A program made the position numbers and the translations under genes. Positions 54,541-64,000 of a stretch of 64,000 bases of DNA are shown piece after piece (positions within the stretch are counted from its first letter, which is position 1; each line of letters starts with the position of its first letter). This stretch comes from Phoronis australis (taxonomy: Eukaryota; Phoronida; Phoronidae), in assembly GCA_002633005.1 (NCBI GenBank), contig NMRA01000146.1, positions 757,834-821,833 on the forward strand. Reading direction: 5' to 3'. The notes under the pieces were generated by a model. That model had not been told where the DNA came from. It saw only the letters and a program-made list of their open reading frames with translations, and made no database searches.

Positions 54541-56687
54541 ACAAGACAAAGTCCACCACTGTCCGTGGCAACTCGTCGCATGTTTTTTCGCCAACCGGTC
54601 CTATCATTGTTTTCTTTTGTTGTGTCATGCTGTAGCTAGATATTACAACACAGGTCGCATGGATATAGAACCTTGCGTACATCAGACCGTTGCCGATAAG
54701 TGCTCGTCATTATATCTTCACTATAACAACGGGAACAATGAAGACGCTAATCTATTGTTCTCTATGCGACCAGGTTTCCGTGGATGACCACAGAAGAAGA
54801 ATCCCAAAGTATCCACAAACAATGACCACGCACCTTAGTAACCTATCCCGCCCACACGAATCCTTTCCGTGGAACATAAACACCAAAATTTTTTATCCGT
54901 GTATTGTGTTGTATTGCTCATGGTGCGGGTTCAGACTCTGTTGTATTAAGATTCCAATCCCCGATCTTGTAATATGTAGTTTGAATAAAATTTCTAGACA
55001 ATGCAGGTTTATGGATTTGTTCTCCTTCAAATGAAGAGTAAAAATCAAATTTTGCACAGTTTTTTTAAAGTAATCACTTATTGGAAGATCACACATCTAA
55101 AAAATGAAACAATGTTTGACAATTTTATTCATTATTTTATTTGAAAATTGCCTACCTCACAGACAACTCATCTAAGTTGAAAATATTCCTTGTGAAAAAA
55201 TATAAAATAGCAACTACAGACTTGTGTAGAACAAAATATGTTTTCGTAATACAATGCAGAAATAACTGTAAGTCAAAAGTGCAAATGTTATGACTAATAA
55301 AAAATTGCCTTCTAGATCTTTTCATCACTCTAATTGCTACAGGACCGAGTCAACCACACAAAGCTCACAAAGTCAGGGAATTACATTTAAGGTGATGTAG
55401 TCTCATTGCGAAAAAGTGATTTCGCAATATCGCTGACAACACTGGAAATCTTTTCTTCACAAACTTGAGGTAGCTGCATTTACCATATCAATGCTCTTAT
55501 CAAAACTAACCACCACAAAATGAACAATTGGCTCGTGGGTACCAATTAGGCAGCTTTCTACAATGAAATGGTCATGACAAAATACTTTTGCAACATGGTT
55601 TGCAATACAATTGCACTAAGATTACAGTTGTACATACATACTAGACCATTAACAAAATTACCCATGGGAACCATAAAATGGTCAATTCACCAAAACAACA
55701 AGGAGCCACCAGAGCTGATGTGCCAATACTTTTCAGTACTGCAACAAAAAATCATTTGAAGTGGACATAAACTCGCCTAAAATCACATAAAACAAATTTT
55801 GATTAAGACGTTTTACCATCATGAAATAGGTATTATTTCCAGGTCACTTTTGAGCAATTTCAGAACTTTGAAAGATCTGGCAATATGCAATTGCAAGAGA
55901 CCAGACTAATAGTGTTTGATTTTATACACAGAGCATGATCTCAAGGAATACCAAACTGTCAATTCGCCACAATTCCAGAAATCACTTCCCATGTGCATAA
56001 GGAACAAAATGAGCAAAAGTTCATAGAGGTAAATGGTCTAAACCAAAACTCATTACCTCCTGGACAGAATATGGGTTTACAACCCAGGCAGAAAGATAAG
56101 TTAAAAAACAGCCTAACTGCAACACGGTCTAAAATTTCAGTAATATATACCCTTTTACAAACAAAAATCTGTAATGATAAATAAAATGCGGAAACATAAA
56201 TTCAGATCAATTACGCATCTTCAAGGAAAAGGAATAGTACAGTTGTCAGAAATCATCTAAATGTGATGGCGACACTGAGAAATCCTGTCAGACCAAAAAA
56301 TCCAGTGGCTAAACAAAATGAACAATGTACCGTTACCATGTGGCCCAGGACCATGTTCCGAGCCTGGACAAAAATGCAGTCTTAGACTAGGTGAATTTTA
56401 GATTTGTGCTGTTCACACAAGCAGTTCTGGTGCAAACAAAGCTTGCGACAACACACAAGCCTACTTCACTACTCAGCTGTGTTGATACAATAATGCCCCC
56501 ACTGGATTTAGCAAATCAGCCAGAGTATTTACAGGTCTAGCCACTGTACTGTTTCCTCCTTTTGAATTTTTACAATGCTACATCCTTGGCAATCACAGAT
56601 TGCCTCTTTCAATGCATACTCCACTTCCTCTGTCACAGTTTCCCCACATTTGCTGACTCTGGCCTATCTCAACAAATTACTTTTGAC
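54541..56687. other. Non-coding stretch, possibly 3' UTR or intron of the minus-strand exons
   Basis: AT-rich. The ORFs at 54690-55034 and 55993-56184 have no domain signature. Nothing else supported. Confidence 0.4.
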
Positions 56688-56935
56688 CTGATGTGGAATA
56701 AGCCAGTAATCTTTGGCAAATACTTTTTCCTCGACTCGTTCCTCAAGCTACGAATTCTCTTTGACATATCTTCTGGGAGTAGAGTTTTCGGCCTCTCTCT
56801 AGCCCCCTCACTTAGTTGTCCAGAAGGGTACCTTCTTGCTGGTTGTGAACTTTTCCATACCCAACCTTTACTAATAATCGGCAAGTCTCCAACTTCAGCA
56901 GAAGCCACTTCTTCAGCATAAGCTTTTCCTGATTC
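56688..56935 (-). CDS. Candidate internal exon of an unidentified minus-strand gene
   Basis: On the minus strand an acceptor (CAATTTTAG) precedes 56935 and CAG-GTCAAAAG gives a donor after 56688. The frame between is open in one phase for 82 codons: ESGKAYAEEVASAEVGDLP, then RYPSGQLSEGARERPKTLLP, then EDMSKRIRSLRNESRKKYLP. The mixed charged composition looks coding and unlike the surrounding random ORFs. The family is not recognised. Further candidate exons lie upstream on the same strand at about 57527-57628 (SETFEHRIRIHGDDVEVERV...) and 57333-57431, but their phases do not all fit, so the gene model is incomplete. Confidence 0.45.
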
Positions 56936-58359
56936 CTAAAATTGTATTAATGAAAAATTAAACATATTAAATTTAATGTGGCTATTTCAGCTCAGAAAAT
57001 ATTATTACCAAGCTAAAGTGACGGCTTTAGCATGTTTTATTAACTTCGTAATCGCAGAAAATCATTGGTAGACATAACATACTCCCTAGTCTCTAAAAGA
57101 AGTTCATGGGCAGAAGTTATGTTACACATTTGGTGGTTGTTATGAAAAGTTATGATGACTACCCATTTTCTATGCCAATGTAGTTGCATCCACACATTTG
57201 AATAAGATATGTTTAAGCAATAAGGCCCAAGTTATAAGCAATCACGGTGTGTCAATAAAAGTATTTTTGCATGAATGACGTGCTTCTAAAAATATTCCTC
57301 AGGGTCGGTCCCTGGAGTTAAGTGATTCCTACCTGAGCTCACACGAAGCTGGACGTTGAACTTTGACTTAAGGTCTAGGTCATTTTTCAGACCTCTATCA
57401 GATTTCTCCTCTAGTGTGCAGTGGATGTGTTCTCAGTGTCTTTGGCGACAGCAATATATCTCGAGTGTTGTAACGATGATTCGGTTAAGTGAATCTAATA
57501 CGGTAGATTATGTAGCTCCTGCACACCTGCCTCCGAGGCAGACACTGAGGCAGACTACTTCTCAGGAGGACACGTTCCACCTCCACATCATCTCCATGTA
57601 TTCTTATACGGTGCTCAAATGTCTCGCTCTATATCTTGTGCATTTATCAGGAGTTTCCAAAGTTTTTTCTCTCCCAATTTGTGGAAATACCACATTGGAT
57701 GCGACTGGCAGTGCCAGATAAATAGATAAATTCGCAAACACGCACTTTAGGTCAGCCATCATTTAACTAACTCATTGTAAACTTTAGTTTGGTATTCTGA
57801 CGAATTGGATGAACAAATTCAGTATAATTTCATATTTTATTTCGAAATGCTAGTGTCCTTAAAATTAATTAAAAACATTTAAGCAAACCAATTCTTTTAA
57901 TTGCTGTATTAAACCACGGCATATTGATGCGTAGAAACGGCGCACAACTAGTGACTGGTTTAACATGGCAAATACACATACGCGGTCTGAAAATAGTGAA
58001 ATTCAGACACCTATTACCAAGCCTGCCTGAAGGGCTGACAAAGTTTTTATTGTATTAATTTGAACGGCATTGAGTCTTCTACATGTCCATGTTATTATTT
58101 TTAATTTTCTCGCGGGGGCAGCTTCGCTATAAGGGTACAGCTTACTGCTGGATTTTCACAAGACGGAAATGTGAGTCCACGGAAACAGTTCCAGTGTTAC
58201 CATGGTAACCGATATTGCAGTGTCGGTGCCGTTCTTACTGACATTGGTCATGGACCTATCATGTGATATCAAAATTGTTCAGAAAAGATTATGTTTGAAG
58301 CAAAAACTGGAGTAGAAAATTTGGGCAAAAATGAGTCATTCCACACCAAGAAATTGCCT

Positions 58360-58583
58360 CATTTTGCCTCCCAGAACACTTCCCTTGTATCTCCTAAACC
58401 ACCAAACTTTGTGGTGTCATACTTCACCCATTTTCTCTCATCCCTAATGTGATTTATCAGATTAAACATGGATCTGAATGGCTGACCCCCACCTTGCCCT
58501 TGTTGGCTGTACAGTGGTCGGTGGATCCGTGGACTGATACTTAATAGCGGAGTTGCAACCGAATCGATTTCAGGATTGCGCAT
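58360..58583 (-). other. Possible first coding exon, minus strand
   Basis: A 74-codon frame starting MRNPEIDSVATPLLSISPR, with AAATGG-GTGAAGT inside as a possible donor. It lies 0.8 kb upstream of the candidate minus-strand exons at 56.7-57.7 kb. No domain. Speculative. Confidence 0.2.
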
Positions 58584-58859
58584 GTCCGGAAATTAGGGTG
58601 CGCAAAGGCTATTGGGATTGATAAGGGTAAATAGAATGGCCGATTGGTTTGCACGACGTGTGATTTATGTGCATTAAACTACACTGCTGTATGCAATTCT
58701 GCTGCTATTCGAACTAATAAGCGTCCATGGCCCAACAAGTGCCCCAACGCGTTTTCAGACTTTGATAAAGTAAGCGCCCAGCCCATGAACTACATGAGAA
58801 AAATGCCCTTAGCTACAGTTCTGACGTCTCCAATTTATTAATTGAAAGATCCGACAGTT

Positions 58860-59108
58860 CTGAATTTGTAGACCACGAGCCTCACCGTTATGTCCGTATA
58901 CACTTCAAACTTACGCCGCGATTCAAAAAGAACGCGGAAGTTTTGCTGCTTTTGCGAGGGATGTGCCCCACTACGCGGGTGTGGACTTTGAAAAGAGATG
59001 CAGCGTACTTCAGTGTCAGCGGCCTTGTATTGTTTCTTTCCGGTACAGATCTTCACCGGCCTCAACAAGAATCCAAACTTCTTTGTACACGTGAAAACCG
59101 TGAATCGA
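58860..59108 (-). pseudogene. HIRAN-like domain relic
   Basis: Two minus-strand pieces in different frames spell one recognisable module: IHGFHVYKEVWILVEAGEDL (about 59108-59040) and FKVHTRVVGHIPRKSSKTSA followed by FFLNRG (about 59000-58920). I know the pattern GYHVYKxVWxPxxGExLxC...VVGHxPRxxSxxxxFFLxRGG from many uncharacterised invertebrate proteins related to HIRAN domains, which bind DNA ends or damaged DNA. Stops and a frameshift between the halves show that it is dead. Confidence 0.5.
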
Positions 59109-60905
59109 AGACTAATGAAAAAATCGACCAGTGTTAGCACGCGGCCAAGAAGCGCGTGCTGCATAATGTACCGGCTATCGGCATCGAAGACACTTAGTCG
59201 GGAACTATCTATTCATGAAAGGGGTAACAAAGCATTGGCAAATAATTATTGGCACTAATTTCCGAATGTTTCTAATACCGTAAAAAACTTTTGCATTTTT
59301 TGAAGAGAAATTATTTAACTAATCGTAATTGTTGTGTTTAAGGTCAAAATGACACACTTCGCACCCTTACACCCCAAATCTTCCGGAAAATAGCTGTTAC
59401 ACTACGGTCACGCATCCACTCACCCGGCGATTCAATGAGTGACAAATCGGTCTTAACGAAAAAATTCTCGAACGTTTTTTAGCTGATGAGACCAGCAAGT
59501 GCTAAGCTAAATATTAAAATACACTCTGCTTGACTGCTTGACTTAATTTCTTTGGATACAATGCACACCTAGATCATTACATTACTCTGGCAAAAGAACT
59601 CTGATGACAAGCATACGCACGCTTACCGTCACACACACGCATACAAACTTCAAAACAAACGTCACGTGACAACAACATGTGTGTTCCTCCAGAGATTTTT
59701 ATCGTGTTGCGGGCTACAATCTAGCGCAGATTTGGACTTAATCTGCGGTTAATCCAGACTCAACAAGAATCTTAGAGACGCTGTTGGGAAAACTTGAGGA
59801 GGATTTCAGGTAATTTGTTGAGTCGAAGCTGTATTCTTATTCAAGAATTCAAGCCCTATCGACGATTGCGAGACCGGCAGCTACGCATTTCTCGGCAAGA
59901 TTTCGCCCTGGGACTTCCAACACAATTTTATGAAAAATGATCGTAATTTAACAACGGGTTTTGATAGCAATGCACCACAATTTTGTAGAAAGTAAATCAT
60001 AATATTCTGCACACTCTATCCTAGCGCGTAATACATATAGTGAGCGTACGTTAAGTGTGTTGACCCAGAACAGGTGATTGTGCAGAGGCATTATCCTCAA
60101 AATTGCTCATGCTGGGTTGGTTCTGGTCAAGCGAAAACAAGTTTTTTTTTTCACTACCAACCGCCGTAGAGTATTTTGTTAATGTTTCTTTGAAGGGAGA
60201 TATTGTTGGACAGTTTCCAAGATACGTTTTCTTGCCGCCCTCAGAATGAGCGCTGCATACTTTATGCTACCAAGTCGGAAAGAATTCACGAAGTAGGCCT
60301 TTGCTACCAGGTCTACTAATGTCTGTGACCCATGTTTAACGCAGTTCTTGATCCTTGGGAAACAGGTAGTAATTTTTTTTTTAGCTCGCTAACTGGTATT
60401 ATAGCATGCCAGGCACAGAACACGTATACATGTAACCTCCCTGTGGCCGGTTCGCCCCCACGCTTGCCGACGTACTTGTTTACCGGCTTAACCACAATGC
60501 AACATTCTGACCCATTTCCAATATGGCGGCATTGCAACTCCGCTATTCAAACAGCTGCGAATAACACCTGCACGCAATTGTGTTCTATTCAGACCACCAT
60601 TCAATGCAACCTTTTGTTGTTTGGGCTGGGATCTCGCGGTGACGCAACATGGCGCGAAAAGGCAGCATCACTCATTTGACGGGCTTACATTTGTGTGATT
60701 GAACTCGCGTTTTTTTTTTTACTAGGGCTTTGCTAGGCCTATCTGGTGAGCTAAAATAACCAAATACCGAAGAAGTAAGGCTTTAAGACTCTCCAAGTCT
60801 AGTTTGTATATTAACGTGCAATAACGTGGAGCAAATTTGTGGCATGTCAGGAGGCGGGATGTTGGCGGCGGGGATTTTTTCTATTGAACTGTTGCCTTTA
60901 TGCAG
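59109..60905. other. Mostly non-coding; one weak exon candidate
   Basis: A segment at 59758-59809 between an AATCCAG acceptor and a TTTCAG-GTAATT donor reads STRILETLLGKLEEDF in its only open phase. It could belong to the plus-strand gene continuing at 60906, but the phases do not match directly. Runs of T occur at about 60142 and 60711. Nothing else supported. Confidence 0.35.
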
Positions 60906-60969
60906 TGTGTACGATATAGAGTTTCAGTCATAAGTACCTCTGATGACGGAAAACTTAAAACAAATCCAG
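60906..60969 (+). CDS. Internal exon of a plus-strand membrane-protein gene
   Basis: 64 nt between a strong acceptor (GTTGCCTTTATGCAG) and donor (CCAG-GTAATAC). Only one phase is open: CVRYRVSVISTSDDGKLKTN, then Pro and a first codon base. The R-V-S-V-I-S strand pattern could be the last strand of an extracellular Ig- or FN3-like domain, but that is a guess. The exon ends in phase 1, exactly as needed by the exon at 61988. Confidence 0.5.
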
Positions 60970-61987
60970 GTAATACTGCTACATGTATTGTCCTGCAATG
61001 CTCATTAGTTGTCTCACAAATCCTTCAAATGCATTTCACCATGCGTTTTATCACAACGTTACCATCCTCTAAATACTCTTTCTTTCCAAACACTTAGAAA
61101 ACTTAAAATCATCATTTGATTAGTAGTAAACATAAAATGGACCATTTATTTGTAATTAAATTTAGACATATGGGTGGTGTTGCGATTTTCGAAGTATATT
61201 TTTAAGACCATTTTATCTCGCTGTTTTCGTTAAAAGTAATCGATAGGTTTTAAATATGCATGTTAGATTGTTTCATTCAATATTTTATGAACAATGACAG
61301 AATGTACATGAGCTTTGAATTCCAACATTGTCAATGTATCCCTTTTGACAAACTACTAAAAAATTAAACCTGGGACATTTGAACAGATTTCCTACATGTA
61401 TTAATAAGGTGAAAAATGTCGAAATAAAATTGACAGGTGACATCAGACACCGATTGTATTTTAGCGCTTTTAAAGCCCAGTTGCCCGTTCTAAAATGGCT
61501 TTTCATGTCTGTTTAAACTCATAGATCTTAAGTTTGACTTAAGTTATGTCTTAATTTCGATTAACTTACTGGATAATGAAGTTTCAAAATATTAAAAACA
61601 AATCTTAGATAGCATTCAAAAATGAACTTAAATCAGTTACTTAGAACGGGATACTGAGTTTTGTGACTATTATATTCTTCTAACCTCATCTTTCAAATGG
61701 TTGTTCTCATTAACTGCATACTATTCTCGTAACTGAACTGCAATTCATTGCTCCTGGAGCGCTATATATCTCAGTGAAGGTACAAACTGCACGTCAGTTT
61801 GCTTTGTAATTGGACACTGTATCTGACGTCTTTTCTCTACTAACAAACAGATGTGCCGTTGACGAGGGAGATAACGTATTCCATAGAAGTAGCTCATTAG
61901 GACTGCCTGTTCGATTACCCTAGCGGTACGCGAATGTGCATAGTTGGTAGCGGGATGGCTAAACTGGGCTAATCTTTCTGTCGTTAG

Positions 61988-62160
61988 GTGTCAAAGATGA
62001 AAGTGAAAATGACAATCACCCAGACAAGAAAAAAGGGACACACGTAAGATCCGTTACTGAAGGCACTGCGAGATGGAGAGTCTTCACGTCCGTTGGTGTC
62101 CTCCTGTTTGTCACCATACTTGTCATGTGCTACAAATTGAACACTAGTGACTATTCCTGA
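61988..62160 (+). CDS. Terminal exon: transmembrane helix and short tail
   Basis: Acceptor TCTTTCTGTCGTTAG ends at 61987. The exon completes a split Gly codon from the previous exon, then reads 56 codons to TGA 62158-62160: an acidic/basic juxtamembrane part (VKDESENDNHPDKKKG), RWRVF, a hydrophobic helix (TSVGVLLFVTILVMCY) and a short tail KLNTSDYS. AATAAA occurs at about 62750, giving a plausible 0.6-kb 3' UTR. The phase agreement with 60906-60969 supports a real gene. The protein family is unknown. Confidence 0.55.
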
Positions 62161-63249
62161 TTTGATACGTGAGCCTGGCAAAAGCGACTGAACGTGCAGG
62201 GAGATAAACCTTCATGTGCCTGCCAACATGTACGTACATGTAATGGTTCATTCCGTGTGGACTATACGAAGATTCTTGAAAACAAAATAAGTCAACACAT
62301 ACTGAAATTGTTAAGCCAGATGCTCCTTTGAACATTAATTTGTCTTATTCTAGCTTTCTCGATTCTTCTGGTAGAAGATTTTTCTCTTCGACGTGGTCTG
62401 TTTCATACACATTTGCGTGTGTTTGGGGCTATACATACATACACTATCAATGTTTTAGTTTTTACTATGATTGTTCATTAGTGTTATATTTTGGTTGTGT
62501 TCAGAAGCTTTCAATCTATTTGAGCACTGTTTTGAGTCCATAGGAAGAGGAAAACATCACATGTCTCCAGTAGAGAAGAGGTCTAATATATCTATCATGT
62601 GGGGATAACTCCATAGACAGAAGTCTGGTAAAACAATACACTATATAACGATTAGTGCAATGTTTAGTTCTTGCCCAAATTGATACATGTGTGCTTGTTT
62701 TTCAATAGACTAAATTTATTTGTACTATTTATTTATTACCGTGAAATGTTAATAAATGAAAATCTCATCTTCTAAAAAATCCAATCCAATACTTTGTTTT
62801 GCTGGCAGCTGTTACCCGAATACAGTTAGTGTCTTGACCAGTAGGTGTCATAGTATGGCGGTGAATGTAACGTCGGACGTTGATCAGACCTCCCTCTCTT
62901 TAATGTTACGGTGCAGCCACGAACATAGCAACGGTTTGTTGAATCAAATAGACTGCTCCCACAACATTTACTCTCCACGATAATCCCCAAGGTCTGTGTT
63001 AAAGGTTTAAGATACATTTATTCATTTACGGCTAAACTCTTATATCGGAAAATTATAAATGACAGCCAGCTGAGCTTGAACCCCGTCCAACGACAATCAC
63101 CGCCATTAAGCCCACATCGCACTGATCTTGTGTGCCAATGCCGCTGAAAACTGAAAGTCCTTCGAATAAAAATTAGCGTAGTACTCAACCATAACCTAAC
63201 TTGAATTGACACCACTGAGCTCTCTACCAGGTGGCACTTTTTATCCACG
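62161..63249 (+). other. Probable 3' UTR, then intergenic DNA
   Basis: AT-rich. TTAATAAATGAAA near 62750 may end the transcript of the exon pair. Nothing else supported up to the gag relic. Confidence 0.35.
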
Positions 63250-63663
63250 AAATCTGTTACGAGGCACTCAAGTACACAATGAGTTCATGTTCGACACGGA
63301 GGAACGAGATAGAGCACTGGACGAAATTATCACCGGTTTCGATAAATTTGCCATCGGAAATGTGAGCGAGACACACGAACGATATGCGTTTAACTGCACG
63401 ATACATCTACCTTACGAAACTTTTCAAAACTTTCACTCCGCAAGCAAAACTCTGAACAAAGCCTGTGAATATTGTACAGGCTGTGCGAACACTGTGATCC
63501 CAGGCAGGATCGTTCTGGGCACCTGTCTCTTCTTAAAGGGTTAAACCTTCGAAAATTTCATCGATTATATGAAGACTCTGCGTCTCAGTCAAACGCTATT
63601 GGAACGATGCACATCACTGTGAACAAAGTGTTCAACGGCTGTGCTAAACACCCTCCCAGATAG
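63250..63663 (+). pseudogene. Gypsy-type gag fragment (copy 2)
   Basis: The frame reads HNEFMFDTEERDRALDEIIT, KFAIGNVSETHERYAFNC, LPYETFQNF and NKACEYCTGCAN, then RIVLGTCL and a stop. It keeps the C-x-x-C and RIVLG landmarks of Ty3/Gypsy gag better than the copy at 9849. It extends further upstream than copy 1, whose left part is cut by the AACTTAAG repeat. No pol or LTR follows. Confidence 0.6.
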
Positions 63664-64000
63664 TGCCTATTCCTTTGCTTACGACACGTCTTAATGTGTA
63701 ACAGAGAAAAATGCCCTTAGTGATAAAAGTATGTTCGGTGCACGCCCATTCGATACAATAATCGTCAATTTCTGTGTGACGTTACACATGCACGCACGCA
63801 AACACACACACAAACACACAGAAACACACACGAAAAAACAGTCACAGTTTGTAAGCCCTCTTTATTGTTCATTAATTGTGCTAGTAATATATGCATGTAT
63901 ATTAGAGTTTAACAGTCAGCAAAACCACCGTCGTACATTACGATTCTTGCATTTCTATTTTATGCTATTCATATCGGCATTCTCAGCCAAATATGTTCCT
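63664..64000 (-). repeat. Duplicated 3' UTR segment, runs off the window
   Basis: Collinear with about 10206-10600: CA microsatellite, TTTATTGTTCATTAATTGTGC and GTCGTACATTACGATTCTTGC. On the minus strand it should lead into a second copy of the membrane-protein exon just beyond 64000. Confidence 0.7.

Noticed and set aside
56562-56921. 119-codon plus-strand ORF
   Set aside because: Antisense of the candidate minus-strand exon, which has better splice edges and composition.
60344-60364. 21-nt micro-exon between an ACGCAG acceptor and an ACAG-GTAG donor
   Set aside because: Its usable phases introduce a stop with the neighbouring exon candidates.
1-64000. CRISPR arrays, bacterial operons, ribosome-binding sites
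   Set aside because: Splice-bounded short exons, polyadenylation signals and animal retroelements show eukaryotic DNA. The tandem arrays are minisatellites or palindrome clusters without spacer/repeat structure.

Overview
The window looks like intergenic and intronic DNA of an invertebrate animal nuclear genome. Long coding regions are all retroelement-derived. Host signals are short intron-bounded exons, and much of the rest is repeats, MITEs and single-N assembly joins. The element families (two BEL/Pao LTR elements, an RNase H-bearing non-LTR element, a Penelope-like element with hammerhead ribozymes, Gypsy-type gag fragments) and invertebrate-type THAP, SAP and HIRAN-like fragments suit a marine invertebrate such as a hemichordate, lancelet, echinoderm or mollusc. 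I cannot name the species.

Layout. 1-1.4 kb: last exon and probable 3' UTR of an unidentified gene, with a MITE in the UTR. 1.5-2.3 kb: hairpin, 33-bp minisatellite and a fibronectin type III fragment. 3.6-5.5 kb: three direct duplications, each joined by a single N (probable assembly artefacts). 7-12 kb: two half-THAP domains, MITE copies, an AACTTAAG-repeat family member, a Gypsy-type gag relic and a membrane-protein terminal exon on the minus strand. 14-16 kb: a duplicated exon-like unit. 16.1-17.4 kb: tandem repeats with clustered short palindromes. 17.4-28.5 kb: BEL/Pao copy 1, decayed, with a 5.2-kb non-LTR element nested in its pol region. 34.6-41.1 kb: BEL/Pao copy 2, minus strand, with only three evident lesions. 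41.4-50.2 kb: long MITE relative, second AACTTAAG family member, 1.25-kb inverted repeat arms about 3.4 kb apart, and two GTCGGCT-rich blocks. 50.3 kb: SAP-domain exon. 52.4-54.5 kb: Penelope-like element whose 120-bp inverted ends each carry a 48-nt hammerhead motif. 56.7-62.8 kb: candidate host exons, including a phase-matched pair encoding a membrane-protein C terminus. 63.2-64 kb: a second copy of the gag-relic/3'-UTR segment seen at 9.8-10.6 kb.

History readable from the DNA. BEL copy 1 inserted into one of two tandem repeat units, and the other unit preserves the empty site. The non-LTR element later inserted into BEL copy 1; removing it and one 11-bp duplication restores the reading frame. 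LTR differences counted by eye (about 6 in 216 bp versus 7 in 425 bp) make BEL copy 2 the younger one. All positions and comparisons were made by eye; no alignment or database search was run.
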